A stretch of DNA of 64,000 bases from an uncultured Arsenicibacter sp. (GCF_945952095.1 NZ_CAMFHL010000006.1:1-64000), one strand, 5' to 3'. Positions 42,488 through 51,626 are shown, numbered from the stretch's first letter. The notes: generated by a model from the sequence alone, not told the origin. A program made the numbers and translations.

Positions 42488-42562
42488 AACCACAAAGGCA
42501 CCAGGAAAATAAGAAGCACGAAGTTTCTTTGTGTACCTTATTGCCTTAGCGCCTTTGTGGTT
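42488..42562. repeat. Palindromic intergenic repeat (ccacaaagg family)
   Basis: aaccacaaaggc at 42488-42499 and gcctttgtggtt at 42551-42562 are perfect inverted arms. The interior holds weaker complementarity (aagaagcacg against tttctttgtg). It abuts the 3' end of the TspO-like gene. A related element lies at 51627. Confidence 0.85.
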
Positions 42563-42567
42563 ACTAT

Positions 42568-43467
42568 TTACACAACGTTGACGAGTTGGTCGTGGAAGGT
42601 TTCTTGCTCTGACGGTTGATTATCAGGAACAATTATCTGTACGGGTGTTGGTTCGGCAGGCCCTACCGGTCTGAAATGGCCTTTTGGTAACCATTTGGCC
42701 AGAACAGCGCTGTATACCAATGCAAGTGTTGCCGCTACCGAAGCGATTGATTCGTGCTTATCTTTCTGACGGGTAGCGATTCCGGCAAAGGCGGCCACAA
42801 ACGGGATCATGTATACAGGGTCGTTCAGCTTGCGGGCGACGGCATAGCCCAGTGCACCCGTGGCGGCCAGAATGCCGGTCGCAATCGGTACATCCCGTTT
42901 TTCGTTTGGTGTCCACCAGCCTGCTTCAAGGAAGATATTCGGCGTACCGGCCACGGTAGCGGCTGTCAGCCAGCCTGCATACAAACTAACCGGCCACCGC
43001 AGGTATTTCTCCGGACCATCTACTTCCGTCTGTCCGATTTCCATGCTGTTGTGCAGCGCCAGCCCTGCCGGCAGATTCAGCTGGGTAATGACATTGGATG
43101 CTATAATGCTTTCGGCTTTCGGATCCGAGAAGAAGCGCCCGAACAGCGTGTTACAGGCATAGTTCAGGAGTAGCCACGGCATCGAACGGCTGAAACGTGG
43201 GTTGTTGATTTGCTCCGGCAAAGCCTGATACACGCTCAGCGCCGTTGTTCCGGCATAAATCGTTGGCCAGACGACACCAAATACCCAGCCATCGGGTACG
43301 AGGAGGTTTTTCTCAAAAACTTCCTCATACTCGGGCAGGACATTATCGTTAAACTTAGCTTGTTCTTTTTTGCGTTGCCCCGCCTTAGCGCCGGAGCGGC
43401 TGGTATAGATGATGCTACCCAGCACAAAAGCGGCGGTTGCCATCCGCCAGATGGATGTTCGTTGCAT
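42568..43467 (-). CDS. TspO/MBR-like (tryptophan-rich sensory protein related) membrane protein
   Basis: The product has 299 residues and about six to seven hydrophobic segments. The segment LVPDGWVFGVVWPTIYAGTT followed by YQALPEQINNPRF is the signature of the long TspO/MBR-type proteins. Further helices include LRWPVSLYAGWLTAATVAGT and IATGILAATGALGYAVARKL. The C-terminal 60 residues are Pro-rich and polar. TspO proteins bind porphyrins and sterols; whether this distant type does is unknown. It lies 94 bp downstream of the DUF937-OmpA gene. Confidence 0.75.
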   Translation of the reverse strand: MQRTSIWRMATAAFVLGSIIYTSRSGAKAGQRKKEQAKFNDNVLPEYEEVFEKNLLVPDGWVFGVVWPTIYAGTTALSVYQALPEQINNPRFSRSMPWLLLNYACNTLFGRFFSDPKAESIIASNVITQLNLPAGLALHNSMEIGQTEVDGPEKYLRWPVSLYAGWLTAATVAGTPNIFLEAGWWTPNEKRDVPIATGILAATGALGYAVARKLNDPVYMIPFVAAFAGIATRQKDKHESIASVAATLALVYSAVLAKWLPKGHFRPVGPAEPTPVQIIVPDNQPSEQETFHDQLVNVV

Positions 43468-43561
43468 GATCCTGTTCGTTTCGTTGAGCTATTTAGTTGT
43501 ATATACTAAATCAACTGGTAAAAACGATAGTTGTTTTCTGCAACCAATCCTTCGGAACGGA

Positions 43562-44962
43562 TTACTTAATAACGACGCGGAGGTCAATTTTAGGCTTGCT
43601 GATGCCGGGCTTTACTACGGATGTCGTATCGCCCGGTTTTTTGGCAGGCGCTCCGGTGCCACGACCAACAGCGTCAATCCGGACATAATCAATGCCGGCC
43701 GTAATCAACTGTTGTTTGATCTGATTTACCCGACGGAACGACAGGCTTTTGTTGGTCAGCCCGCCTTTTGCATCATTTGCATACCCTAATAGCTGAATCT
43801 GAGCGGTAGGGTAGGTTTTCATGATCGTAACGAGTTCGTTTATCGTTGCTTCTGAGCCTGATGCCAGACTTAGCGAGCCTGGCTGGAACGTAATACCTGT
43901 CAGCGGGAATGAACGGCCTTTCGGGGCTGCTGCATCGCTCAGGTACGTTTTCAACTGGGTAGAGAGGGCTCCGCCGCCGGTAACAGGCGCTGCCGGGGTA
44001 ACCGGTGCCGGTGCGGGCGTGGCTGTTTTGCCGGCAACCGACGTTGCGGCAACAGCCGTTGTTGTCGCTGCGGCCGGTGTCGTGCGCCGGGTTGTATCAA
44101 CGGGTACATCCAGCGAACGCGCTACGGTATCGGTAGGACTGGTGCTGCCGCTTGTCGAATCAGTCGCATCGACAACCTGTGAGGTCTCGGTATCGGTCGA
44201 ATTGCTCTTCGAATTCTGGTAGACAAAATAACCGCCGACGCCCAGTAAAGCCGCTATCAGCACACCAACGGCAATTTTGCCGATCGGGCTGTCGGTACTG
44301 TCCCCGTTGCGGTCACTGTCAAATACGTTAGCGATCGGGCTCGGGGCAGGAGCTACCTTAATTGGTACCGGGGTTTCCGGAATGCGTTTAGCCGGAGCTG
44401 CCAGGCCAGCCACAATCTGCTGAAGACTGAGCTTTTCGGCCAGCTGAGGTAAGAGCGCTTCCGGCGTTTTCTGTACAAAACTTTCCCGCTGATCAAACAG
44501 AAAGCCAGCCAGCCGGTCGGCATCCATCTTTTGCTCTTTTACCTGTTTACCCAGTACATCCAGTACTATAGTAGAGGTAATGCCGAGCAGTGAGATCGCC
44601 GATGAATTCCGGATGCCGGCATACGACGAGATCATACTGGCAATTGAACTTTTCAGAGCAGGCAGCAGGTGACTGATAGCGTCGTTTCCGTTCTGAATGC
44701 AGGCATTGATCTGAGACGGATCCTTGAGTGTACTAACCAGATTGTCAGATATGCTTACCGCCTGATTGTGCTTCTGTAAATAGTTATATAGTTGATTTAC
44801 ACCAATTTCTGATGTAGTTCGTTTCATCAGTCCACCGAATACCGTGTATACTAACCCCTGAACGGCTTTTTGCGTTTTTTCAGTGGGCTCGTCCACGTAC
44901 AAGGCTATCTTGTTCGTAACTTCGGTTGTAAATATTCCGTTAATGACGGCAAAAAAATCCAT
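43562..44962 (-). CDS. DUF937 and OmpA-domain membrane protein
   Basis: The 466-residue protein has a helical DUF937-like N-terminal half (1-200; AISLLGITSTIVLDVLGKQV, EALLPQLAEKLSLQQIVAGL). One transmembrane helix lies at about 240-260 (IAVGVLIAALLGVGGYFVYQ), followed by a Thr/Ala/Pro linker of about 75 residues (TTRRTTPAAATTTAV). The OmpA-like peptidoglycan-binding domain covers 350-440 (ITFQPGSLSLASGSEATINE, IQLLGYANDAKG, LSFRRVNQIKQQLITAGID). It probably tethers a cytosolic helical domain to the cell wall. The layout is common in Bacteroidota. Confidence 0.88.
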   Translation of the reverse strand: MDFFAVINGIFTTEVTNKIALYVDEPTEKTQKAVQGLVYTVFGGLMKRTTSEIGVNQLYNYLQKHNQAVSISDNLVSTLKDPSQINACIQNGNDAISHLLPALKSSIASMISSYAGIRNSSAISLLGITSTIVLDVLGKQVKEQKMDADRLAGFLFDQRESFVQKTPEALLPQLAEKLSLQQIVAGLAAPAKRIPETPVPIKVAPAPSPIANVFDSDRNGDSTDSPIGKIAVGVLIAALLGVGGYFVYQNSKSNSTDTETSQVVDATDSTSGSTSPTDTVARSLDVPVDTTRRTTPAAATTTAVAATSVAGKTATPAPAPVTPAAPVTGGGALSTQLKTYLSDAAAPKGRSFPLTGITFQPGSLSLASGSEATINELVTIMKTYPTAQIQLLGYANDAKGGLTNKSLSFRRVNQIKQQLITAGIDYVRIDAVGRGTGAPAKKPGDTTSVVKPGISKPKIDLRVVIK

Positions 44963-45100
44963 ATAGAGCGAGCAGATGATTGGTTGATTCAGGTGTTATC
45001 CCACATTTTCTGGTGCTCACAACCCGTAAAACCCGAATCCGTTTAAAATTAGCCAATCTTTATGGCCTATTGCAACTAAATTAACCGCAAAAATAAAACT

Positions 45101-45295
45101 TTATCGTTTACTAATTCGCTCTAAGGCATCAAGATACTCAACTTCTACTGCACGCAGGCGGCTTTGGCAGAAGGCAATCAGGTCTGTGGCTAGCCGGATA
45201 CGCTCCGGAAGCTCGTCGAGCGGAACAGATTCTGTTTCAACTTCTTCGACAATGGCCTGTAGCTGGTTATAAGCTTCCTGATAAGTCATCTTCAA
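45101..45295 (-). CDS. xseB: Exodeoxyribonuclease VII small subunit
   Basis: The 64-residue protein is normal for XseB: MTYQEAYNQLQAIVEEVETE followed by two helices that wrap around XseA. It lies 40 bp downstream of the xseA 3' end. The complex degrades single-stranded DNA. Its partner XseA is interrupted by an in-frame TAG here, so the complex may be impaired. The 137 bp between this gene and the OmpA gene hold no feature. Confidence 0.93.
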   Translation of the reverse strand: MKMTYQEAYNQLQAIVEEVETESVPLDELPERIRLATDLIAFCQSRLRAVEVEYLDALERISKR

Positions 45296-45335
45296 TCAGA
45301 TTTTTCTATGCTTGATGGAGTAGTCGACTAACTTT

Positions 45336-46553
45336 CTATTTTATCAACTGGTTTTCCTGTACCGTCACCGTGACTGTTTCGTCAGCCATCCGGAGCTGTA
45401 CAGTATCGTTTGGATGCAAATCTGCTCCTTTGGTAACGATTTTTCCGTCTTTAATTACCAGGGCAAAACCCCGTTTCAACACATTGGCCGGATCCAGGTG
45501 CCGGATCGTAACCGTTTTCTCGGTCACTTCGGTCCGCCGGTTTTTCATAAACCCAAACAAGGCCTAGCCAACCCGGTCAATAGCAGTTTTCAGCGTATCG
45601 GCCGTTGACTGCATGGTTTGCCGCGAAGCCGAAATCAGGCGGTCGCGGAGAAGCAGACATTTTTCCTCAAATTGACGGTTATGGTCAATCAGGAAGGCAG
45701 CGGCTTTGGTCGGGGTTTTTACGCTGGCGTGGCAAAGCATATCGGTAATGCTCACATTCCGTTCGTGGCCTATGCCAGCCAGTACCGGTATTGGGAAACC
45801 GGCTACCGTTTCGCCCATCAGATAGGTATCGAACGACCCGAAATCGAGCTGTGATCCCCCCCCGCGGACAATAACAACAGCATCGTACTCCGTTGCGTTT
45901 TCCTGTATGCGGGCGAGCTGGGCCGCAATGGCTTTTTCTGCCCCTTGTCCCTGAATCTGACTCAGGTATTCATCCATCTCAATCTGATAACCGAACGCAT
46001 TGTTGGTCAGTTCATGACGGAAGTCGCGGAGGCCGTCTGAACCGGGCGCCGAAATAAGGGCAATGCGTTGCCAGACAGGTGGCCGGGGCAGCAGCTGATT
46101 CGCCGTAAAATACTGGCCATCCTGTTGCCATACCAGTTCCGGATGATCCTTCACGAGTGCATCCAGTATGGCCTGTCGCTCCCGTTCCAGGTTACCAAGC
46201 GTATAGGAATGGTCAATCTGTTGAATATCAAGGCGAAGGCCGTACACAGCGTTGTAGCTGACGGCAACACGGAGGAGCAGTTGGATATTCCGGGCAAAAG
46301 CCACGCCGGTTGCCTGTTCGAAGGCCCGGATAAGGTGGTATTGCCGCCGCCAGATGGTGGCTTCGAGTTTGGCAAGGGTGTCGCGCTTGCCACCCGTATC
46401 GCGTTCGACCAGCGTCAGGAAACAGTACTGCCGGTCGGGATAATTTTTAATGTCGCTGGTTTCGGCAATCACCCAAACCGTCCGTCCGGCAAATGCATCG
46501 TCCAGCACTGCTTCAATCGTAAACGCTAAATCGGAAAGCCGGATGGGAGACAT
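45336..46553 (-). pseudogene. xseA: Exodeoxyribonuclease VII large subunit, interrupted by in-frame TAG
   Basis: From ATG 46553 (MSPIRLSDLAFTIEAVLDDA) the first 329 codons cover the OB-fold, the catalytic domain (YDAVVIVRGGGSQLDFGSFD, GIGHERNVSITD) and part of the coiled-coil. They end at TAG 45564-45566. The same frame reopens at once and encodes the conserved C-terminal segment (ILDPANVLKRGFALV-type, here LDPANVLKRGFALVIKDGKI) down to 45336. Joined, the protein would be about 405 residues, close to family length. The TAG removes the segment needed for XseB contact and for the barrel end. Mutation or base error is likely; the alternative is two polypeptides. Confidence 0.85.
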
Positions 46554-46574
46554 GAGATAAAGAGCGAATGAGTG

Positions 46575-46641
46575 AAAGAATGAAAGAGCGAAAGAAGCGA
46601 AGAGTACGCCACTCATTCACTCTTTCGCTCTTTCATTCTTT
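46575..46641. repeat. Inverted gaaagag-family repeat between pheS and xseA
   Basis: aaagaatgaaagagcgaaag at 46575-46594 is the perfect inverse of 46622-46641. The element fills the gap between the pheS stop and the xseA start and could fold as a hairpin on either strand, with a T-rich 3' arm when read on the plus strand. Confidence 0.88.
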
Positions 46642-46642
46642 A

Positions 46643-47680
46643 TTATAGTCCCTCAAACTGCCGCAGGAAGCGGACGTCGTTTTCGGTGTACAGGCGCAGG
46701 TCATTAACTACGTATTTCAGCTGGGTAATCCGTTCGATTCCCATACCGAAAGCAAAGCCGGTATATTCCTCAGGATCAATGCCGCAATTGGCCAGTACCT
46801 GCGGGTCAACCATACCGGATCCGGCGATTTCAACCCAGCCCGAATGCTTGCAGATGTTGCAGCCGACACCTTTACAGATCTGGCACGAAATGTCAATTTC
46901 AGCGCTAGGTTCCGTAAACGGGAAGAACGATGGCCGGTAGCGGACCTTGGTATCTTTGCCGAACATCTCTTTGGCAAAATGATACAGCGTGTCTTTAAGG
47001 TCTTTGAAACCCACATTCCGGTCAATGTAAAGGCCTTCAACCTGGTGGAACATGCAGTGGGCGCGGGCCGAAATGGTTTCATTGCGGTAAACGCGGCCGG
47101 GCATAATCGACCGGATCGGCGGCTTTTTATGTTCCATCAGCCGGATCTGAACATTTGATGTGTGCGTACGCAGCAGCATATCTGTATCAGATCCTTCGCT
47201 TTTCTTCTCGATAAAGAAGGTATCCTGCATGTCGCGGGCAGGGTGATTATCCGGGAAGTTCAGCGCCCCGAAGTTATACCAGTCTGATTCGATCTCCGGT
47301 CCGTCTGACACGTCAAAACCGATGCGCTCAAAGATCTGGATAATGCGCTGGCGCACCAGTGAGAGCGGGTGCTGTGTGCCCATCAGATTCGGGAACACCG
47401 GCAGCGATAAGTCCTGTGCAGGACCTTGTGCGTCAGCTCCCTCGTTTTCAAGCGCTTCGGAGAATGCCTGAAAACGTTCCTGCGCTTTGTTCTTTAAGGC
47501 GTTGAGTTCCTGGCCTACTGCCCGGCGGTCTTCCTGCGGAACTGTTTTTAATCCCTCAAAAAGTTCGGTAACGACGCCTTTCCGGCTTATGAATCTGAGC
47601 CGGAACTGCTCCAGCTGTTCTTTATTACTGACCAGAAACTGGTCTATGTCCTGATGTATTTCTTTAACCTTATCCAGCAT
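46643..47680 (-). CDS. pheS: Phenylalanine--tRNA ligase alpha subunit
   Basis: The 345-residue class II synthetase subunit has an N-terminal coiled coil (residues 1-85). The catalytic core follows: GFDVSDGPEIESDWYNFGAL (motif 1 area), NHPARDMQDTFF, YRNETISARAHCMFHQVEGL (motif 2), and AFGMGIERITQLKY (motif 3). It charges tRNA-Phe together with PheT, which is not in this window. It is probably transcribed from a TATCTTTG element at 47707-47714. Confidence 0.97.
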   Translation of the reverse strand: MLDKVKEIHQDIDQFLVSNKEQLEQFRLRFISRKGVVTELFEGLKTVPQEDRRAVGQELNALKNKAQERFQAFSEALENEGADAQGPAQDLSLPVFPNLMGTQHPLSLVRQRIIQIFERIGFDVSDGPEIESDWYNFGALNFPDNHPARDMQDTFFIEKKSEGSDTDMLLRTHTSNVQIRLMEHKKPPIRSIMPGRVYRNETISARAHCMFHQVEGLYIDRNVGFKDLKDTLYHFAKEMFGKDTKVRYRPSFFPFTEPSAEIDISCQICKGVGCNICKHSGWVEIAGSGMVDPQVLANCGIDPEEYTGFAFGMGIERITQLKYVVNDLRLYTENDVRFLRQFEGL

Positions 47681-48038
47681 ACCGGTCTTGTCGCCAATAG
47701 TTGTGGCAAAGATACGAAACTTTACTGAGGATAGGCGGTTGGGGAGATTTGGGGCGAAAATTACACACTTTGGTGAAAATACTCAACATGACCCCATACA
47801 CGTTTATGGCCGGAAAAAAACTGATAATGCAAAATAAAATACCATAACACGCTGAAATTAAACGTATACTATATACGAGATAGAAATAATTAGCTGGAAA
47901 AACGTATACGGATTGCTTTTTGTACAATACAGATCAACGTCGCCGACGGAAACACGTCAGCAACAGACTCAACGTTAATTATTTTAATTTTCTCGAAGTT
48001 AGGAAACGTCTTTTCAACCATTCTATCTCAAAAACGCT
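47681..48038. other. Divergent intergenic region pheS / LytTR gene with a 10-bp direct repeat
   Basis: This 358-bp A+T-rich gap has the pheS promoter at its left end. Inside it, aaacgtatac occurs at 47860-47869 and again at 47900-47909, exactly 40 bp apart. The first copy is part of cgtata-N3-tatacg and the second of cgtatacg. LytTR proteins bind paired direct repeats, so this is a candidate autoregulatory site of the first LytTR gene. A TAATTTTC at 47985-47992 is a near match to a -7 element. No gene is seen. Confidence 0.5.
47707..47714 (-). promoter_or_regulatory. pheS -7 element TATCTTTG
   Basis: On the minus strand this reads TATCTTTG, a perfect TAnnTTTG match 26 bp before the pheS start. 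A -33 element is not obvious. Confidence 0.55.
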
Positions 48039-48467
48039 ATGAACTCGATGACAGCAGAATCTTTCCTGGATGCAGTGTCAATGCCATTTCCAAAAAGCGT
48101 GGAAAAAAACACAAATGCTTCCTGCACACAAAAATTACTCATCCCGTTCTACGACCGCAAACGTACTGTTTCGGTTGATGAAATAGTTCGGCTGGAAGGT
48201 TGTGGTAACTATACCAATTTCTTTTTGAAAGATGGTACCCGTATGCTGGTTTCGCGTACGTTGAAAGAATACGAGACACTCCTGGATGGACAGGCTTTTG
48301 TTCGGGTGCATAAATCATGTATCGTAAATCTGAACTTTGTCCGTAAGTATTACGTGAAAAAGGAAGGTGAGCTGGAGCTTACGGATGGTCAACAGGTGAA
48401 AATCTCACGCCGCCGTGCACAGGTATTCGTTGACCGGATGCGTCAGCAACCGGTTGCCGTTAGCTAA
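48039..48467 (+). CDS. LytTR-domain DNA-binding protein (first of a tandem pair)
   Basis: The 142-residue protein has about 35 unstructured N-terminal residues and then a complete LytTR domain (VSVDEIVRLEGCGNYTNFFL, LVSRTLKEYETLLDGQAFVR, VHKSCIVNLNFVRKYYVKK, LTDGQQVKISRRRAQVF). There is no receiver or membrane domain, so it cannot be a classical response regulator. The paralogue at 48728 lies in the same direction 260 bp downstream. The start at 48039 is the first ATG. Confidence 0.9.
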   Translation: MNSMTAESFLDAVSMPFPKSVEKNTNASCTQKLLIPFYDRKRTVSVDEIVRLEGCGNYTNFFLKDGTRMLVSRTLKEYETLLDGQAFVRVHKSCIVNLNFVRKYYVKKEGELELTDGQQVKISRRRAQVFVDRMRQQPVAVS

Positions 48468-48612
48468 ATACCCCGTACTTTACGTAAAACCGCTTTTGGG
48501 ATCTGCGTAAAGTTGCTTATATCTCACCAGGTATTTCTACGTAGTTCGGTGAGGGGATATACTGGAAAAGCACAAAGATATTTTTAGTAATAGCCTGATT
48601 GTTAATTGGTTG

Positions 48613-48653
48613 ACCTGATGTAGGAGCCTTTTAGCAATCAGGTGTTTTTTTTT
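48613..48653 (+). terminator. Terminator between the two LytTR genes
   Basis: acctgat at 48613-48619 and atcaggt at 48637-48643 form a 7-bp stem, followed by a run of nine T residues. Confidence 0.6.
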
Positions 48654-48671
48654 AGAGCGGTCTGTTTAAGG

Positions 48672-48679
48672 TAATTTTG
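48672..48679 (+). promoter_or_regulatory. -7 element TAATTTTG of the second LytTR gene
   Basis: A perfect TAnnTTTG match lies 48 bp upstream of the ATG at 48728, downstream of the terminator of the first LytTR gene, so the two genes appear to be transcribed separately. Confidence 0.5.
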
Positions 48680-48727
48680 TCATGTCGATAATCTCAACGC
48701 AAATACAAACGAAAACCTCTGGCAGTA

Positions 48728-49141
48728 ATGGACGCTCTGACAAATACCCAACCCTCTGGACTCATTCCAAATTTCGTTGCAACCCCACAACGTGGCCTGC
48801 AGCGCATTGCTCTACCTTATCTGAACCGTACGATTACCATTGCGGTTGAGGACATCACTTGCCTGCAAGGGGAAGGAAACTACACGTTTGTATTTACGCG
48901 GGATAAAAAGCGGTATCTGATTTCAAAGACGCTGAAAGAATTCGAGCGGAATCTGGATGGTTCGATGTTTTTACGGGTGCACAAATCGTTCATGATCAAC
49001 CTGAACTACGTTGTGAAAACACGGTTTACTACTGATCGTACCATTCAGCTGACTGATGGGCATGATATTACGGTTTCACGTCGTCGCATTAAAGAAATCA
49101 GCCAGCGTTTAAGCACGTATCAGCGTGAAGCGTACAACTAA
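48728..49141 (+). CDS. LytTR-domain DNA-binding protein (second of a tandem pair)
   Basis: The 137-residue protein has the same layout as its neighbour: a short variable N-terminus and a LytTR domain (ITIAVEDITCLQGEGNYTFV, YLISKTLKEFERNLDGSMFL, RVHKSFMINLNYVVKTRF, LTDGHDITVSRRRIKEI). The two domains are clearly paralogous but diverged, so they arose by an older duplication. No sensor domain is present. It ends in a strong terminator at 49216. Confidence 0.9.
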   Translation: MDALTNTQPSGLIPNFVATPQRGLQRIALPYLNRTITIAVEDITCLQGEGNYTFVFTRDKKRYLISKTLKEFERNLDGSMFLRVHKSFMINLNYVVKTRFTTDRTIQLTDGHDITVSRRRIKEISQRLSTYQREAYN

Positions 49142-49215
49142 TTTTTTGTGATTTGTGAAATCCAAACAGCCCCCAAAAACGAATATTTAGTGGGTTAATT
49201 ATATAGAAACAAATA

Positions 49216-49262
49216 ACCGTTGCCCTTTCCGTTCAGGATGTCGGGCAACGGTTTATTTTTTT
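49216..49262 (+). terminator. Intrinsic terminator after the second LytTR gene
   Basis: accgttgccc at 49216-49225 pairs perfectly with gggcaacggt at 49243-49252 and is followed by a T-rich tail. Confidence 0.85.
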
Positions 49263-49273
49263 CTTGATGTTCC

Positions 49274-49302
49274 GGATGCTGGATGTAGAGTATCCAGCAT
49301 CC
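49274..49302. repeat. Inverted repeat ggatgctggat / atccagcatcc
   Basis: Perfect 11-bp arms at 49274-49284 and 49292-49302 have a 7-nt loop and are flanked by further gatg/catc repeats. It lies between the convergent LytTR and porin genes and may serve as a transcript end on the minus strand. Confidence 0.75.
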
Positions 49303-49322
49303 AGAGCATCAAGCATCTAATT

Positions 49323-50009
49323 TTAAAAAATCCGGTAAGCCAGTGTAATCTGCCATGAGTTCAGCTTCTGCGAAAACTGCGCTGAACTCCCGGAAGGACC
49401 GAGGTCGATAGCGGCAATGTTCGAAATACTGCCTTCGCGTCGCACATCAAGCCCCAGGCGGCCAAGGTCGAGGCCAACGCCCAGCTGGTAACCATAGTAC
49501 GCTTTCGCCCAGGCATCGTTCAGGCTGCCGGACGTATATTGCTTCAGGGCATCGCGCAGGTTCTGGTTATCGCCGACTTTAAACGACACCACCGGACCGG
49601 CTACCACACGGAGCGGACCGCCTTTTAAGCCTAACAGGATCGGTACGTCGAAACTGGTTGTGGTTACGTTAACCGTTTGGGTGCCTTCCGGCCGGACAAT
49701 GTCGAACTGCCCTGATTTTGTCGAGTACAACAGTTCGGGCTGGATGTACAGGTTTTTACCGAAACGGGTATAAATCCCGAACGAAGTACCTGTGCGGCTA
49801 TCCAGGCTTTGCCGGATATTATCCCGGATGACCTGCCCGTTTACACTGACCGCCGGGGACCCGTTCGCATTCAGCCGGGTTGTAACAAACTCACCAAACT
49901 TAAGCTGCGATAAATTGACACCCCCTTTGATGCCAATCTGAAAACCACCCTGTGCAAATGAAACGGCAGGTAAAATCGCTATTAATACTAAAAGAAGGCT
50001 CTTCTTCAT
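49323..50009 (-). CDS. Outer-membrane beta-barrel protein (PorT/OMP_b-brl_2 type)
   Basis: The 228-residue protein has a signal peptide (LLLVLIAILPAVSFAQ). The mature chain consists of amphipathic strands typical of an 8-stranded barrel (FQIGIKGGVNLSQLKFG, FGIYTRFGKNLYIQPELLYS, YYGYQLGVGLDLGRLGLDVR), ending in an aromatic C-terminus (WQITLAYRIF), the usual assembly signal. The family's substrate is unknown. The 230 bp between it and radA carry no recognised site. Confidence 0.9.
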   Translation of the reverse strand: MKKSLLLVLIAILPAVSFAQGGFQIGIKGGVNLSQLKFGEFVTTRLNANGSPAVSVNGQVIRDNIRQSLDSRTGTSFGIYTRFGKNLYIQPELLYSTKSGQFDIVRPEGTQTVNVTTTSFDVPILLGLKGGPLRVVAGPVVSFKVGDNQNLRDALKQYTSGSLNDAWAKAYYGYQLGVGLDLGRLGLDVRREGSISNIAAIDLGPSGSSAQFSQKLNSWQITLAYRIF

Positions 50010-50239
50010 GTTTTTTCTGTTGTTTCGTCTATGACTGTTGACTTAACGTTTACCCCCATTCTCTGGTCTGCGAAACCAACTTATTTTGAGTAAACGGTGT
50101 TTTTCAATTGCCGGTAGATGCGGGTTAGGTGGCCAGCAAAACCCGAAAGGCGCCTGTTGGATACAGGATGCCGGATAAGGTTTAACGAGCCTCTGAAAAA
50201 ATAAACCTAACTTCTTTAGCGGTAACTAATCACTTAACA

Positions 50240-51619
50240 ATGGCTAAAATCAAAACCACTTATTTCTGCCAGCAGTGCGGGCATCAGTCGCCCAAATGGC
50301 TTGGCCGTTGCCCTTTGTGCGGCGAATGGAATACATTTGTCGAAGAACTGGTTCAGAAAGATGAACCCGAAAAAGGCAACTGGCGGGCATCCACCGGCAT
50401 TACCAAAACGGCGGCAAAACCCAAAGCCATCCATGCCATTAACTACGAGGAGCAACCCCGTACGCTGACTACTGACGGGGAACTGAACCGCGTACTGGGT
50501 GGTGGTATTGTCCCCGGCTCGCTGGTGTTGATTGGCGGTGAACCCGGTATCGGTAAATCACCCCTGTTGCTCCAGATTGCCCTTAGTCTGAACGAGCAAC
50601 GGGTGCTTTATGTGTCGGGAGAGGAAAGTGAGATGCAGATTAAAATGCGGGCGGAACGGCTGCCGGCTGCACCTGCCAGTGATTGCCACATCATGACCGA
50701 AACATCGACGCAGAACATTTTCCGCGTGATTGAACACTTTGAACCGGAAGTATTGATTATTGACTCGATCCAGACTATGCATTCGTCGCTGGTTGAGTCG
50801 GGGGCGGGGAGTGTGTCGCAGGTGCGGGAGTGTACGGCCGAGTTTATGAAATATGCCAAGGACAGCGGGGTGCCGGTGTTCATGATCGGTCATATCACTA
50901 AAGAAGGTTCGCTGGCGGGGCCGAAAGTGCTGGAGCACATGGTCGATACCGTACTGACGTTTGAAGGTGACCGTCATACGACTTATCGTATCCTGCGGAC
51001 AACCAAGAACCGTTTCGGCAGCACATCCGAACTGGGCATTTACGAAATGCTGGGGTCGGGGCTGCGGCAGGTGACTAACCCGTCCGAAATTCTGATTTCG
51101 CAGCGGGAGGAGGCCCTGAGCGGGATCGCCATTGGGTCGATGATGGAAGGCAACCGGCCGCTGATGATCGAGATTCAGTCGCTGGTCAGCATTGCCAACT
51201 ACGGAACGCCGCAGCGGAGCAGCACGGGCTTCGACAATAAGCGCCTGCAAATGCTGCTGGCCGTGCTTGAAAAACGGGGTGGTTTCCGGCTCGGGCAGCA
51301 GGACGTGTTCCTGAACGTGGCCGGCGGGCTGAAAGTCGAAGATCCGGCGATTGACCTGGCGGTGTGTGCGGCGATCGTGTCGAGCTACGAGGACGTGGCT
51401 ATTCCGGCCTCGGCGGCGTTTGCGGCGGAGGTCGGACTGGGCGGTGAAATCCGCGCCGTTAACCGGATTGAGTCGCGGATTTCGGAGGCGGAAAAGCTGG
51501 GCTTCAACCAGATTTTTGTGTCGAAGTATAACCTGAAAGGCATCGACGTGAAGAACTACAAAATCGCGGTCCGGCCCGTGACGCGGCTGGATGAGGTGTT
51601 TCAGGCGGTGCTGATGTAG
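50240..51619 (+). CDS. radA: DNA repair protein RadA
   Basis: The 459-residue protein migrates branched DNA during recombination. The N-terminal zinc finger is CQQCGHQSPKWLGRCPLCG. The RecA-like ATPase follows with Walker A GGEPGIGKSP at Lys106-Ser107. Family members normally have GKST here; residue 108 is Pro instead of Thr, one base change away. The RadA-specific motif TTKNRFGSTSELGIYEM and the C-terminal Lon-like domain (GGFRLGQQDVFLNVAGGLKV, AEVGLGGEIRAV) are intact. Whether Pro108 impairs ATP binding is unclear. Confidence 0.95.
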   Translation: MAKIKTTYFCQQCGHQSPKWLGRCPLCGEWNTFVEELVQKDEPEKGNWRASTGITKTAAKPKAIHAINYEEQPRTLTTDGELNRVLGGGIVPGSLVLIGGEPGIGKSPLLLQIALSLNEQRVLYVSGEESEMQIKMRAERLPAAPASDCHIMTETSTQNIFRVIEHFEPEVLIIDSIQTMHSSLVESGAGSVSQVRECTAEFMKYAKDSGVPVFMIGHITKEGSLAGPKVLEHMVDTVLTFEGDRHTTYRILRTTKNRFGSTSELGIYEMLGSGLRQVTNPSEILISQREEALSGIAIGSMMEGNRPLMIEIQSLVSIANYGTPQRSSTGFDNKRLQMLLAVLEKRGGFRLGQQDVFLNVAGGLKVEDPAIDLAVCAAIVSSYEDVAIPASAAFAAEVGLGGEIRAVNRIESRISEAEKLGFNQIFVSKYNLKGIDVKNYKIAVRPVTRLDEVFQAVLM

Positions 51620-51626
51620 TTTTTTC

